A stretch of DNA of 64,000 nucleotides from Achromobacter ruhlandii (lineage in GTDB: Bacteria; Pseudomonadota; Gammaproteobacteria; Burkholderiales; Burkholderiaceae_B): positions 310,001 through 374,000 of the forward strand of contig NZ_CADIJL010000003.1 of NCBI RefSeq assembly GCF_902859695.1, in the 5' to 3' direction. The translations under genes and the position numbers were made by a program. Shown here piece by piece: positions 1-9,538 of this stretch. Each line of letters begins with the position of its first letter. Positions within the stretch are counted from its first letter, which is position 1. The notes under the pieces are model-generated. The model was given only the letters and a program-made list of their open reading frames with translations. It ran no database searches and was not told the origin of the DNA.

Positions 1-1441
1 TGCCGATGATCTGCAGACCGACGGGGCGGCGGCCCGCGCCGCCGAAGCCGCAGGGCACGGACATCGCGGGCAGGCCCGCCAGGCTGACGCCCAGCGTGTA
101 GACGTCGGCCAGCCAGTCGGCGGTGGGGTCGTCGCGGTTGTCGCCGATGTTCTTGGCCACCGTCGGGGTCACCGGGCCCATGATGACGTCGCACTGGCCG
201 GCGAAGGCGCGCTGGAAGTCCTGGGCGATCATGCGGCGCAGGCGCTGGGCCTGCAGGTAATAGGCGTCGTAATAGCCGTGGGACAGCACGTAGGTGCCGA
301 TCAGGATGCGGCGCTTGACCTCGTCGCCGAAGCCTTCGGCGCGCGAGCGGCTGATCATCTCGTTCAGGTCGCCGTACTGCTTGGCGCGGTGGCCGTAGCG
401 CACGCCGTCGTAGCGCGCCAGGTTGCTCGACGCTTCGGCGGGGGCGATGACGTAGTAGGCGGGGATGGCCAGCTCGGTGCGCGGCAGCGACACCGGCACG
501 CGCACCGCACCCAGGGCTTCGAACTGGGCCAGCGCGGCCTGCACCGCGGCGGCCACGTCCGGGGCCAGGCCGGCGCCGAAGTATTCCTCGGGCACGCCAA
601 TGCGCAGGCCCTTCAGGGGCTGGCTGCCGGCGGCGTCGAACCTGCCTTGCGCGGCATCGAAATCGCGCCGCACGCGGCCCGGTTCATTGACGGCGGCGTC
701 GCATTTTTCCAGGCTGGTGGCGTCGCGCGGATCAAAGCCGCTGATGACATCCAGCAGTTCGAGCAGATCGCGGCTGCTGGGAGCCAGCGGGCCGGCCTGG
801 TCCAGGCTGGAGCCGAAGGCGACCATGCCGTAGCGCGACACGGTGCCGTAGGTCGGCTTGATGCCGCTGACGCCGCACAGCGCGGCGGGCTGGCGCACCG
901 AACCGCCGGTGTCGGTGCCGGTGGCGGCGGCCACCAGGCGGGCGGCGACCGCCGCGGCCGAACCGCCCGACGAACCGCCGGGCACGGCGGCCGGGTCCCA
1001 GGGGTTGCGGACCGCGCCGTAGGCCGAGTTCTCGTTGCCCGAACCCATGGCGAACTCGTCGCAGTTGAGCTTGCCCAGCGACACGGCGCCGGCGGCCTGC
1101 AGGCGCTCGACCACGGTGGCGTCGAACGGGCTGACGTAGCCGTCCAGCATCTTGCTGCCGGCGGTGGTGCGCCAGCCGCGGGTGACGAAGGCGTCCTTGT
1201 GGGCGATGGGCACGCCGGCCAGCGGACCGGCATTGCCGGCGGCCAGCGCGGCATCGGCGGCGCGGGCCTGGGCCAGCGTCAATTCGGCATCAATATGTAA
1301 GAAGGCGTTCAGGCCGCTGGCCGCCTCGGCGGCCGCCAGCGAGCTTTGCGCCAGTTCGACGGCGCTGACCTGGCGTTGGGCGAGGGCCGCGCGCAGGGCG
1401 GCGATCCCCTCGAATTGAGTATGCAGGGCGGGTTGGGTCAT
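1..1441 (-). CDS. gatA: Aspartyl/glutamyl-tRNA amidotransferase subunit A (partial, C-terminus outside window)
   Basis: GatA is the amidase of the GatCAB complex. It releases ammonia from glutamine so that Glu-tRNA(Gln) or Asp-tRNA(Asn) can be transamidated in the cytoplasm. The minus-strand reading frame opens at the ATG at 1441 with [20 protein letters not shown] and stays open to the window edge. It shows the amidase signature: VPIAHKDAF with the catalytic Lys, then [14 protein letters not shown] and the [13 protein letters not shown] stretch holding the catalytic Ser. The start lies 3 nt after the gatC stop, so the two are co-transcribed; gatB probably follows beyond the left edge. About 480 residues are visible, close to full length. 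Confidence 0.96.
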   Translation of the reverse strand, partial: MTQPALHTQFEGIAALRAALAQRQVSAVELAQSSLAAAEAASGLNAFLHIDAELTLAQARAADAALAAGNAGPLAGVPIAHKDAFVTRGWRTTAGSKMLDGYVSPFDATVVERLQAAGAVSLGKLNCDEFAMGSGNENSAYGAVRNPWDPAAVPGGSSGGSAAAVAARLVAAATGTDTGGSVRQPAALCGVSGIKPTYGTVSRYGMVAFGSSLDQAGPLAPSSRDLLELLDVISGFDPRDATSLEKCDAAVNEPGRVRRDFDAAQGRFDAAGSQPLKGLRIGVPEEYFGAGLAPDVAAAVQAALAQFEALGAVRVPVSLPRTELAIPAYYVIAPAEASSNLARYDGVRYGHRAKQYGDLNEMISRSRAEGFGDEVKRRILIGTYVLSHGYYDAYYLQAQRLRRMIAQDFQRAFAGQCDVIMGPVTPTVAKNIGDNRDDPTADWLADVYTLGVSLAGLPAMSVPCGFGGAGRRPVGLQIIG

Positions 1442-1444
1442 GGC

Positions 1445-1753
1445 TTAATCGAGAACCTTGGGGACCAGGAAAAGACCGTCCTGGGCGTCGGGAGCATTGG
1501 CCAGCAGTTCGGCGCGGCGGGCCTCCGAGGCGGTTTCGGTCACGGCGTCCTGGCGCAGGCGCAGCACGATGTCCTCGTGGGCCGACAACGGGTGGGCCAG
1601 GGGGTCGACGCCCTGGGTGTCGACGGCCTGCAGCCGTTCGATCAGGTGGAGGATGCCGTTGAGTTCGGCCTGCGCGTGGGCGCGCTGGTCCGGGGTCAGT
1701 TCGATTCTGGCCAGCCTGGCAATGCGGGCCACATCTGTGTCATTGAGCGCCAT
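1445..1753 (-). CDS. gatC: Aspartyl/glutamyl-tRNA amidotransferase subunit C
   Basis: GatC is the small structural subunit that stabilises GatA in the tRNA-dependent amidotransferase. The protein is 102 aa, the usual size, and begins MALNDTDVARIARLARIEL, which matches the conserved N-terminal helix of the family. An in-frame upstream extension to 1816 exists, but its residues do not look conserved, so the ATG at 1753 is preferred. The gene is first in the gatCA(B) operon and divergent from mreB across a 228 nt gap. Confidence 0.95.
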   Translation of the reverse strand: MALNDTDVARIARLARIELTPDQRAHAQAELNGILHLIERLQAVDTQGVDPLAHPLSAHEDIVLRLRQDAVTETASEARRAELLANAPDAQDGLFLVPKVLD

Positions 1754-1865
1754 GGGGAGTGCGAATATCGAGAAGCGGAGGCCGAGGGGCGGGACTGGGC
1801 AGTATGCACATGCCAAACCCGTTACAAAGCTTGAATAGCCTGCATTTATGCGCTATTTCCGGGGA

Positions 1866-1895
1866 AATTATAAGTTATGATTCACGGTTTAATCG
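1866..1895 (-). promoter_or_regulatory. Candidate sigma-70 -10 element for gatCA
   Basis: On the minus strand the hexamer at 1872-1867 reads TATAAT, a perfect -10 box, in the divergent gatC/mreB gap. The sequence 16-18 nt further upstream is only a poor -35 match. Transcription from here would give a leader of about 105 nt before gatC. On the plus strand a possible mreB promoter is TTGAAT at 1831-1836 with TATTTC at 1854-1859 (17 nt spacer), which is also weak. Confidence 0.4.
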
Positions 1896-1975
1896 CCGTG
1901 ATGACAGGCGCACCCAGGCTTTCCTGGGTCGTACGCCCCGCGGCATGACCCCAATTCCCCCCAGAATTTAGCTGA

Positions 1976-3025
<1,050 letters not shown>

Positions 3026-3109
3026 TTCTGCCCGCCAGCCCGGAGCCCCGCTTTTCCACGGCTCCGGCCGCTGCGGGGGCTGCGGGCGCGGGCGCCCGGG
3101 CTGAGATTC

Positions 3110-3994
3110 ATGCAACGACAAGGGACTCCTCCCCTATTCAGGCGCGGCCCTCCGGCGGAGGTGCGGCTGGTCATCCTGGTCGTCCTGGCACTGGCTTTGA
3201 TCATCATGGATTCGCAATGGCGCATGCTGGAACCGGCGCGCCGGGCGATGTCCGTGGCGCTTTACCCCTTCCAGCGCGCCGTCATGGCGCCGCGCGACCT
3301 GGTCCAACAGGTCAACGAATGGGTCAACGCCGCCAACCTCATCCGCACTGAAAACGAAGCCCTGCAGCGCCAGCGCATCGAATTGGCCCAGGTGGCCACG
3401 CACGCCGCCCAGCTGGCCGCCGAAAACGCTCAATTGCGCCGCCTGCTCGGCGTCACCGACACCGTGGCGCAGTCGGCCGTGGTGGTGGAAGTGCTGTACG
3501 AACCCACCAACGCCTTCAACCAGCGGCTGGTGTTCAACAAGGGCAGCAAGGCCGGCCTGGCGCCGGGCATGCCGGTGATCGACGAAGGCGGCGTGGTCGG
3601 CCAGATCGTGCGCGTCACGCCCATGACGGCCGAGGCCGCCCTGGTCACCGACGAACAGGTGTCGATCCCGGTCCAGTTGCTGCGCAATGGTCTGCGGCTG
3701 ATCGCCTTCGGCGGGAATTCTCCCGGCAAGATGGAAGTTCGTTACCTCGCCGCCAATGCCGACATCAAGGAAGGCGATACCATCGTCACCAGCGGCGTCG
3801 GCGGGCTGTTTCCCGCCGGCCTGCCGGTGGCCAAGGTAACCTCGGTCGAGCGCGACACCGCTTCCGGCTTCGCGCGCGCCGTCTGCGAGCCGCTGGCCCA
3901 CCCTGAACGCTATCGCCACTTCCTGGTCCTGCAGGTGGATGTGGAACGTGCCGAGTCCAACCGTCAGGAGGTCGATTCCGGTGGATCGGACTAA
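3110..3994 (+). CDS. mreC: Rod shape-determining protein MreC
   Basis: MreC is the bitopic periplasmic protein of the elongasome that activates PBP2. The 294 aa product has one N-terminal transmembrane helix (about residues 20-37, VRLVILVVLALALII). A coiled coil follows (about 65-110, rich in ENEALQRQRIELAQVA-type heptads), then the double beta-barrel MreC domain to about residue 275. The downstream mreD begins inside the last 14 nt of this gene, suggesting translational coupling. Confidence 0.96.
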   Translation: MQRQGTPPLFRRGPPAEVRLVILVVLALALIIMDSQWRMLEPARRAMSVALYPFQRAVMAPRDLVQQVNEWVNAANLIRTENEALQRQRIELAQVATHAAQLAAENAQLRRLLGVTDTVAQSAVVVEVLYEPTNAFNQRLVFNKGSKAGLAPGMPVIDEGGVVGQIVRVTPMTAEAALVTDEQVSIPVQLLRNGLRLIAFGGNSPGKMEVRYLAANADIKEGDTIVTSGVGGLFPAGLPVAKVTSVERDTASGFARAVCEPLAHPERYRHFLVLQVDVERAESNRQEVDSGGSD

Positions 3995-4550
3995 TCAATC
4001 ATCATCCGGGCAACCCCGGCGCCGCCTGGGCACGCCCAGCAACGTGCACCCGGAACGCCTGTCGGGCCCCGCGCACGGGGTCTTTGTCTGGGGCACCATC
4101 CTGCTGGTCTGGCTGGTGTCGCTGCTGCCCTGGCGCCTGTGGCAGGGCGCGCCGGATGTCCTGATCCTGATCATTGCCTTCTGGTGCGTGCACGAGCCGC
4201 GCCGGGTCGGCCTGTTCACCGCCTTCTTCTTCGGCCTGCTGATGGACGTGCATGACGCCGGCCTGCTCGGCGAACACGCGCTGTCCTACACCCTGGTCGC
4301 CTATGGCGCCGTGGTGCTGCACCGCCGCCTGCAACGGTTCGACCTCTGGAGCCAGGCCATGCACATGCTGCCGGTGTTCCTGATCGCCCGTTTCCTCACC
4401 CAGATCATCCACGCCTGGCTGGCCGGCAAGTGGCCGGGTTGGGATTGGGGCGTCAGCGTGGCCATCACGGCCGCCCTGTGGCCGCTGGCGGGCTGGGTGC
4501 TGCACTTGCCGCAGCGCGGCGCCGACGACGCCGAATCTTCCTCCGCCTGA
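3981..4550 (+). CDS. mreD: Rod shape-determining protein MreD (GTG start)
   Basis: MreD is a polytopic inner-membrane partner of MreC in the elongasome. I place the start at the GTG at 3981 (VDRTNQSSS...) because a clear Shine-Dalgarno AGGAG lies about ten nt upstream inside mreC; an ATG at 3939 is in frame but lies deeper in mreC. This gives 189 aa with about five hydrophobic segments (for example GTILLVWLVSLLPW, VLILIIAFWCVHE and VGLFTAFFFGLLMDVHDAG), as in the family. It overlaps mreC by 14 nt and is followed 17 nt later by mrdA. Confidence 0.92.
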   Translation: MDRTNQSSSGQPRRRLGTPSNVHPERLSGPAHGVFVWGTILLVWLVSLLPWRLWQGAPDVLILIIAFWCVHEPRRVGLFTAFFFGLLMDVHDAGLLGEHALSYTLVAYGAVVLHRRLQRFDLWSQAMHMLPVFLIARFLTQIIHAWLAGKWPGWDWGVSVAITAALWPLAGWVLHLPQRGADDAESSSA

Positions 4551-4567
4551 CGGCGGCGCCGCGTCCC

Positions 4568-6496
4568 ATGTTCGAATTCAAGAAAACCGGCCAGCAGCAG
4601 AAGCAGCGCTTCCGCCTGCGCGCCTGGGTGGGCGGCATCTTCGCGCTGGCCTGCTTCGGCGTGCTGGTGGGCCGGTTCTGGTACCTGCAGGTCGACCGCT
4701 ACGAGGGCCTGTCCGAGCGCGCCGACCGCAACCGCATCGCGGTGGTGCCGATTCCGCCGCGCCGCGGCGAGATCCTCGACCGCAACGGCGAGGTGCTGGC
4801 GCGCAACTACCGCACCTACACGCTCGAAGTGGTGCCGGCCCAGGCCGGCAACATGAACGCGCTGTTCGAGCGGTTGACGCAGGTGGTCTATATCAGCCCG
4901 GCCGACCAGCGCCGCTTCAAGCGCCGCGCGGCCGAGTCCAGCCGCTACGCCAGCCTGCAGCTGCGCAACAACCTCAACGAAACCGAGGCGGCCTGGTTCG
5001 CCGCCCATGCCTTCCAGTTTCCGGGCGTCGAGCTGCGCGCGCGCTGGGTGCGCGAGTATCCGCAAGGCCAGTCCGCCGCCCACGTGGTTGGCTACATCGG
5101 CCGCATTGCCGAGGGCGACATCGAAGAACTCGAGCGCGCCGGCCAATTGGGCAACTACCGCGGCACCGACGTCATCGGCAAGAAGGGCATCGAGAAGACC
5201 TGGGAAGAAGCGCTGCATGGCCGCACCGGCCTGGAAGAGGTCGAGGTGACCGCGGGCGGCCGTCCCATGCGCACGCTGCGCCGCATCGACCCGGTGCCCG
5301 GCTCGGACATCATGCTGTCGATCGACCTGGGCCTGCAGAAAGTGGCCGAGGAGGCCTTCGAGGGCCAGCGCGGCGCGCTGGTGGCGATCGACCCCGACAC
5401 GGGCGAGGTGCTGGCGTTCGTGTCGCAGCCCTCGTTCGACCCGAACCTGTTCGTCGATGGCATCGACGTGGACAACTGGCGCATGCTGAACGAGTCGCCG
5501 GACCATCCGCTGATCAACCGTCCCCTGTACGGCACCTATCCAATCGGTTCGACCTACAAGCCTTTCGTCGGCCTGGCGGCGCTGGAGCTGGGCAAGCGCC
5601 GCGCCACCGACCGCATCTCCGACCCGGGCTACTTCGAGTTTGGCGGGCAGAAGTTCCGCAACGCCGGCGGCGCCGCCTACGGCATGACCGACATGCACAA
5701 GGCCATCGTGGTGTCGTCGGACACGTATTTCTATTCGCTGGGTCCCGAGATCGGCGTGAACGCGCTGCACGATTTCACCAAGCAGTTCGGCTTCGGCCAG
5801 ATCACCGGCATCGACCTTGAAGGCGAAAAGCGCGGCGTGCTGCCGTCCACCGACTGGAAGCGCGCGGCCTACAAGGACAAGGAACGCCAGCGCTGGTACG
5901 CCGGCGAGACCATCTCCGTGGCGGTGGGCCAGGGCTACAACGCCTTCACCCTGCTGCAGCTGGCGCAGGGCACTTCGACCCTGGCCAACAACGGCCTGTA
6001 CCGTCGTCCGCACCTGGTGCACGCGGTGCGCGATCCGCGCTCGGGCGTGGCCAAGCCCACCGAGTCCGCGCCCGACTACCGCATTCCGCTCAAGCAGGCC
6101 AACGTCGACGTCATCAAGAACGCCATGGCCGACGTGGTCCGTGCCGGCACCGCGCGCCGCGCGTTTGCCAACGCGCCCTACCAGGCCGCCGGCAAGACCG
6201 GCACGGCCCAGGTGTTCAGCCTGCGCGGCGGCCACTATCGCGCCAGCGCCATCGACGAACGCCTGCGCGACCACGCGCTGTTCATGGGCTTCGCGCCGCT
6301 GGAACACCCGCGCATCGCGGTCGCCCTGATCGTCGAGAACGCCGGCTGGGGCGCCAGCGTGGCCGCGCCAGTGGCGCGCAAGGTATTCGACTACTGGCTG
6401 TCCAAGGACCGCCAGGACAAGATCCAGCGCCCGGAGCGCAACGCGTCGACGGCCTCGGTCGAAACCATCACCTCCGACCTGGTGCGCCAACAATGA
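4568..6496 (+). CDS. mrdA: Penicillin-binding protein 2 (peptidoglycan transpeptidase)
   Basis: PBP2 is the class B transpeptidase that cross-links peptidoglycan during elongation, working with RodA. The 642 aa product has one N-terminal membrane anchor (about 22-40), a dimerisation/pedestal domain (about 60-235) and a transpeptidase domain (about 265-610). Active-site motifs are visible: STYKPF (catalytic Ser, about residue 335), SSD (about 390) and KTGTA (about 545). The start is the ATG at 4568 (MFEFKKTGQ); the longer in-frame extension overlaps mreD and is not family-like. The stop overlaps the mrdB start (ATGA). Confidence 0.97.
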   Translation: MFEFKKTGQQQKQRFRLRAWVGGIFALACFGVLVGRFWYLQVDRYEGLSERADRNRIAVVPIPPRRGEILDRNGEVLARNYRTYTLEVVPAQAGNMNALFERLTQVVYISPADQRRFKRRAAESSRYASLQLRNNLNETEAAWFAAHAFQFPGVELRARWVREYPQGQSAAHVVGYIGRIAEGDIEELERAGQLGNYRGTDVIGKKGIEKTWEEALHGRTGLEEVEVTAGGRPMRTLRRIDPVPGSDIMLSIDLGLQKVAEEAFEGQRGALVAIDPDTGEVLAFVSQPSFDPNLFVDGIDVDNWRMLNESPDHPLINRPLYGTYPIGSTYKPFVGLAALELGKRRATDRISDPGYFEFGGQKFRNAGGAAYGMTDMHKAIVVSSDTYFYSLGPEIGVNALHDFTKQFGFGQITGIDLEGEKRGVLPSTDWKRAAYKDKERQRWYAGETISVAVGQGYNAFTLLQLAQGTSTLANNGLYRRPHLVHAVRDPRSGVAKPTESAPDYRIPLKQANVDVIKNAMADVVRAGTARRAFANAPYQAAGKTGTAQVFSLRGGHYRASAIDERLRDHALFMGFAPLEHPRIAVALIVENAGWGASVAAPVARKVFDYWLSKDRQDKIQRPERNASTASVETITSDLVRQQ

Positions 6497-7629
6497 AGCG
6501 TCTCGGCCTGATCCTGCTGCGCGTCTTCACGGCCTTCGACTGGCCGCTGCTGGCGATCCTGATGATGTTCGCCGCGCTCGGCCTGACCGTCATGCATTCG
6601 GCGGTGGGCGGCACCGACTGGCGCTTCGCCGAGCAGTCGCGCAACTTCATCATCGCCTTCTTCGCCATGTGGACCATGGCCCTGATCCCGCCCAAGTGGC
6701 TGATGAAGCTGGCGCTGCCGTTCTACGTGGTCGGCGTGGTGCTGCTGCTGGGCGTGGAATTCTTTGGCGAGACCAGCAAGGGCGCGACGCGCTGGCTCAA
6801 CCTGGGCGTGACCCGCATCCAGCCGTCCGAGATGATGAAGATCGCCGTGCCCATGATGCTGGCCTGGTACTTCCAGCGCCACGAGGGCGCCGTGCGCATC
6901 CGCGACTTCCTGGCCGCCGCCGCGATGCTGGCGGCCCCCTTCGGCCTGATCGTGCTGCAACCCGACCTGGGCACCGCGCTGCTGGTGTTCGGCGCCGGTT
7001 TCTTCGTCATCTACTTCGCCGGCCTGTCGTTCAAGCTGCTGGTTCCCGTCATGCTGGCCGGCATCATCGGCATCGGCACGCTGGTGTACTACGAAGACCA
7101 GCTGTGCGAACCGGACGTCAACTGGGTGGTGCTGCACGACTACCAGAAGCACCGCGTCTGCACGCTGCTCAACCCCAGCTCCGACCCGCTCGGCAAGGGC
7201 TTCCACACGATCCAGTCGATGATCGCGGTGGGCTCTGGCGGCGTCTACGGCAAGGGGTACATGAAGGGCACGCAGACCCACCTGGACTTCATTCCCGAAC
7301 GCACCACCGACTTCATCTTCGCCGTCTACGCCGAGGAATTCGGCCTGTACGGCGGCATCGCCATCCTGGTGCTGTACGGCCTGATGATGGCCCGTGGCCT
7401 GACCATCGCTTCGCGCGCGTCATCGCAGTTCGGGCGGTTGCTGTCCGGGGCGTTGACGATGATGCTGTTCATCTATGTATTTGTGAACGTGGGCATGGTG
7501 ACGGGGATTCTGCCGGTGGTCGGGGTGCCATTGCCGTTCATGAGCTATGGGGGGACAGCCTTGTTCACCATGGGGATCGCGTTTGGGATCATGATGAGCA
7601 TCAGTCGGCATCGGTCGGTCAAGAGCTGA
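6493..7629 (+). CDS. mrdB: RodA, SEDS peptidoglycan glycosyltransferase
   Basis: RodA polymerises lipid II into glycan strands during cell elongation, paired with PBP2. The 378 aa product has about ten transmembrane helices and SEDS signatures: the QPDLGTALLVF region near residue 156, the PERTTDFIFAVYAEE segment near 265, and FMSYGGTAL near 350. It overlaps mrdA by 4 nt and ends the mre/mrd operon. Its last ~65 codons (from about 7432) use GGG for eight of nine glycines, whereas the rest of the gene uses mostly GGC. That local change of codon style abuts the repeat-rich intergenic region. Confidence 0.97.
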   Translation: MKRLGLILLRVFTAFDWPLLAILMMFAALGLTVMHSAVGGTDWRFAEQSRNFIIAFFAMWTMALIPPKWLMKLALPFYVVGVVLLLGVEFFGETSKGATRWLNLGVTRIQPSEMMKIAVPMMLAWYFQRHEGAVRIRDFLAAAAMLAAPFGLIVLQPDLGTALLVFGAGFFVIYFAGLSFKLLVPVMLAGIIGIGTLVYYEDQLCEPDVNWVVLHDYQKHRVCTLLNPSSDPLGKGFHTIQSMIAVGSGGVYGKGYMKGTQTHLDFIPERTTDFIFAVYAEEFGLYGGIAILVLYGLMMARGLTIASRASSQFGRLLSGALTMMLFIYVFVNVGMVTGILPVVGVPLPFMSYGGTALFTMGIAFGIMMSISRHRSVKS

Positions 7630-7648
7630 GCGTTTTGCTTCGTAGGCT

Positions 7649-7812
7649 GCCCGGTGCGGGTGGCGCACGGGTGGGCGCGCCTGCGATTGCGGTCCGGAGC
7701 GTTCGCTCCGGACTTCCCCTTACTCAACCTCGTTGCCGCCTACGGCGGCTGCCTTCGGTTTCCGTCGGGCGCATCTGACGGCGCGCCCACCCGTGCGCCA
7801 CCCGCACCGGGC
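7649..7812 (+). repeat. Inverted-repeat element A (arms plus conserved core)
   Basis: The outer arms 7649-7681 and 7780-7812 are perfect 33-nt reverse complements of each other. They enclose a 98 nt core. Ten nt inside the left arm sits a 22-nt palindrome (7692-7713, gtccggagcg-tt-cgctccggac). The core ends with tttccgtcgggcgcatct next to the right arm. Element B at 8265-8426 carries the same core in opposite orientation but different, equally perfect arms. It resembles neither a transposon with a gene nor a classic intrinsic terminator. Confidence 0.85.
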
Positions 7813-7875
7813 TACCGCTGTCGAGAAATGTGGCGCTGCTGCAGCGTGGGGTAAGGAGAGAGTCTTGCGTCGCCC

Positions 7876-7909
7876 GCCGATGATGGCCGCGCGGGCGGCC
7901 ATCATCGGC
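7876..7909. repeat. 15-bp stem hairpin
   Basis: 7876-7890 (gccgatgatggccgc) and 7895-7909 (gcggccatcatcggc) are perfect reverse complements separated by four nt. There is no T-run on either side, so it is not a standard intrinsic terminator. It lies between elements A and B. Confidence 0.7.
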
Positions 7910-8264
7910 ATACATGGTGTCTGGCGTCGGGGCGGGGTTCGCTGCGCGTGGTTGGACTACTTGTGTGCGCGGCGCATTCTGATGCATCCGAGAGCGCTGC
8001 TTTTCGATGCGGCATTGGCCGCTTTTCGATGTGGTGGTAGCCGTCAGTCAGTCTTGAGCCTACGATGCCGATGAACATAACACGTCCCCTCACCAGCGGC
8101 GCCGCCACCATCCCTTCGACGTCCCTCATCGCGTAAGCCCAAAAAGGCCGCCCGCGCGGCCGGCTTTGGGCGGGCCCCGCAAGATCCTCCTCTCCCCCTC
8201 CGTCGCTGGCAAAAACGCCAAGCACCCAATTCGCCCCTGCGATGTTGAACCCGAGACGACGTGA

Positions 8265-8426
8265 GCCCGTTGCGTTGGCGGGCGGGGGGCGGCGGGGCGT
8301 GTAGATGCGCCCGAGGGAAACCGTAGGGAGCCGAAGGCGTACGAGGTTGACAACGGGGCAGTCCGGAGCGAACGCTCCGGACCGCAATCGTAGCCCCGCC
8401 GCCCCCCGCCCGCCAACGCAACGGGC
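8265..8426 (-). repeat. Inverted-repeat element B (same core as A, different arms)
   Basis: The outer arms 8265-8298 and 8393-8426 are perfect 34-nt reverse complements. Read on the minus strand, the core begins tacgattgcg, has a 22-nt palindrome (8382-8361) exactly ten nt inside the arm, then runs through an aacctcgt block to tttccctcgggcgcatct beside the other arm. This matches element A closely. The arms of A and B agree at nine of the outermost ten bases but diverge further in, yet each pairs perfectly with its own partner. Confidence 0.85.
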
Positions 8427-8451
8427 GGCTCAAGAACCCCTGAGCCGCCCG
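8422..8451 (-). terminator. Terminator-like hairpin downstream of the Ldh2-type gene
   Basis: cgggcggctca (8422-8432) pairs with tgagccgcccg (8441-8451) over 11 bp with an 8 nt loop, 25 nt past the stop of the minus-strand dehydrogenase gene. The trailing T-run on the minus strand is weak (ttgcgtt). The stem shares its first five nt with the right arm of element B. Confidence 0.5.
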
Positions 8452-8476
8452 CAAAAACAACCGTAAACACAAATCC

Positions 8477-9526
8477 TCAAGGCAACGCTTCAGGCACCCC
8501 TAAGTCCGCGGCCAGCTTCTTCAACCCCTCCCAGATGGGAGGCGCGAATTCCAGCGACTCCGCGTTCAGCTCGCGGTTGCGGGCTTCGTACTCGCCCGGA
8601 TACTGGACGCCGTCCACGCCCGGTTGCGGCGGGCAGGCATGCAGGTAGTCGATGAACGCGCCCACTTCCATCGAGCGCCAGTCCGTATTGAAGTCCACCT
8701 GCGGATCCAGCAGCAGCGCGAACATGTTGTTCGTCGCCACCCCGTTGCGCGGATGCTCCGGCTGGATCGTGCCGCCGCCGGACAGCACGCCCGCCAGCAG
8801 CTCGGCCACCAGGCCCATCGCGTAACCCTTGTGGCCGCCGAACGGCAGCAGCGCGCCTGGCGGATCGGTGAACAGCGCGCCCGGATCCGTGGTCGGATTG
8901 CCCTGCGCATCGATCAGCGACCCCGGCGGCGCTTGTTCGCCCTTGGCCGCCAGCACGCGGGCCTTGTTCACCGCGATCGAGCTGGTCGCCATGTCGACGA
9001 TGAAAGGCGGGCGGCCGCCCGGCAGCGGCCCGGCGAAGCACAGCGGATTGGTTGTCAGGCAGGCGCGCGCGCCGCCGAACGGCGCCACGGTGGGGGCGCG
9101 GTTGATCACGTTGGTGAAGGCCAGCAGGATCAGGCCCTTGGCTGCCACCATCTCGCCGTAATGGCCCATGCGGCCCAGGTGGTGGCTGCGGCGCAGCGTC
9201 AGGATGCACTGGCCGTGCTCCTGCGTGCGCTCGATGGCCTTCTCGATCACGACCTTGCCGATGTACTGGCCCAGGCCGTTGTGGCCGTCGTAGGCCAGCA
9301 TTGCGCCACGGTCGTTGAGCAGCTCGGGGCGGCCGTCGGCCTGCGCCAGGCCTTCGCCCAGCACACGCCGGTAGTTGGTCAGGATCGACAGGCCGTGGCT
9401 GGTGTAGCCGACCCGGTCGGACTCCACCAGGTGCTCGGCCACGTCGCGGGCGATGTCTTCCGGCACGCCTTGCGCCATCAGCACGCGGCGGCCGTATTCA
9501 TTGGCTTGGGCGATGGAGATCTTCAT
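8477..9526 (-). CDS. Ldh2 family malate/lactate-type NAD(P)-dependent dehydrogenase
   Basis: This 349 aa protein belongs to the Ldh_2 (YlbC/YiaK/ComC-like) family of cytoplasmic NAD(P)H oxidoreductases. They interconvert 2-hydroxy- and 2-oxo-acids such as malate, sulfolactate, ureidoglycolate or 2,3-diketogulonate. The family hallmark RRSHHLGRMGHYGE (about 112-125, active-site His) is present, as are the Thr/Asn-rich TTNPLCFAGPLP and PFGGHKGYAMGLVAELLAG blocks. The gene lies 12 nt downstream of a DASS carboxylate transporter, so the pair probably imports and oxidises a dicarboxylate or related hydroxy acid. The exact substrate cannot be read from sequence. Confidence 0.88.
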   Translation of the reverse strand: MKISIAQANEYGRRVLMAQGVPEDIARDVAEHLVESDRVGYTSHGLSILTNYRRVLGEGLAQADGRPELLNDRGAMLAYDGHNGLGQYIGKVVIEKAIERTQEHGQCILTLRRSHHLGRMGHYGEMVAAKGLILLAFTNVINRAPTVAPFGGARACLTTNPLCFAGPLPGGRPPFIVDMATSSIAVNKARVLAAKGEQAPPGSLIDAQGNPTTDPGALFTDPPGALLPFGGHKGYAMGLVAELLAGVLSGGGTIQPEHPRNGVATNNMFALLLDPQVDFNTDWRSMEVGAFIDYLHACPPQPGVDGVQYPGEYEARNRELNAESLEFAPPIWEGLKKLAADLGVPEALP

Positions 9527-9538
9527 GATGCGACCTCC

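Larger units (their letters stand above)
7630..8476. other. 847 nt gene-free, hairpin-rich intergenic region
   Basis: No convincing gene lies between mrdB and the Ldh2-type dehydrogenase. The short open frames here are repeat-derived. The region holds, in order: inverted-repeat element A (7649-7812), a 15-bp stem hairpin (7876-7909), an 11-bp direct repeat gcttttcgatg (7999-8009 and 8021-8031), a two-part hairpin with outer arms gcccaaa/tttgggc (8137-8171), inverted-repeat element B (8265-8426), and a terminator-like hairpin (8422-8451). Confidence 0.85.

Noticed and set aside
4301-6493. 730-codon minus-strand frame opposite mrdA
   Set aside because: Antisense shadow of PBP2 caused by third-position GC bias; no domain is recognisable.
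7654-7854. Small open frames with repeated peptide patterns such as RSGAFAPD in the repeat region
   Set aside because: Both repeat copies translate to related peptides only because the DNA core is repeated; palindromic DNA explains them, there is no RBS and other frames are open too.
7876-7909. Intrinsic terminator for mrdB
   Set aside because: The stem is strong but there is no T-run on the plus strand and it lies 250 nt past the stop, so I list it as a hairpin only.
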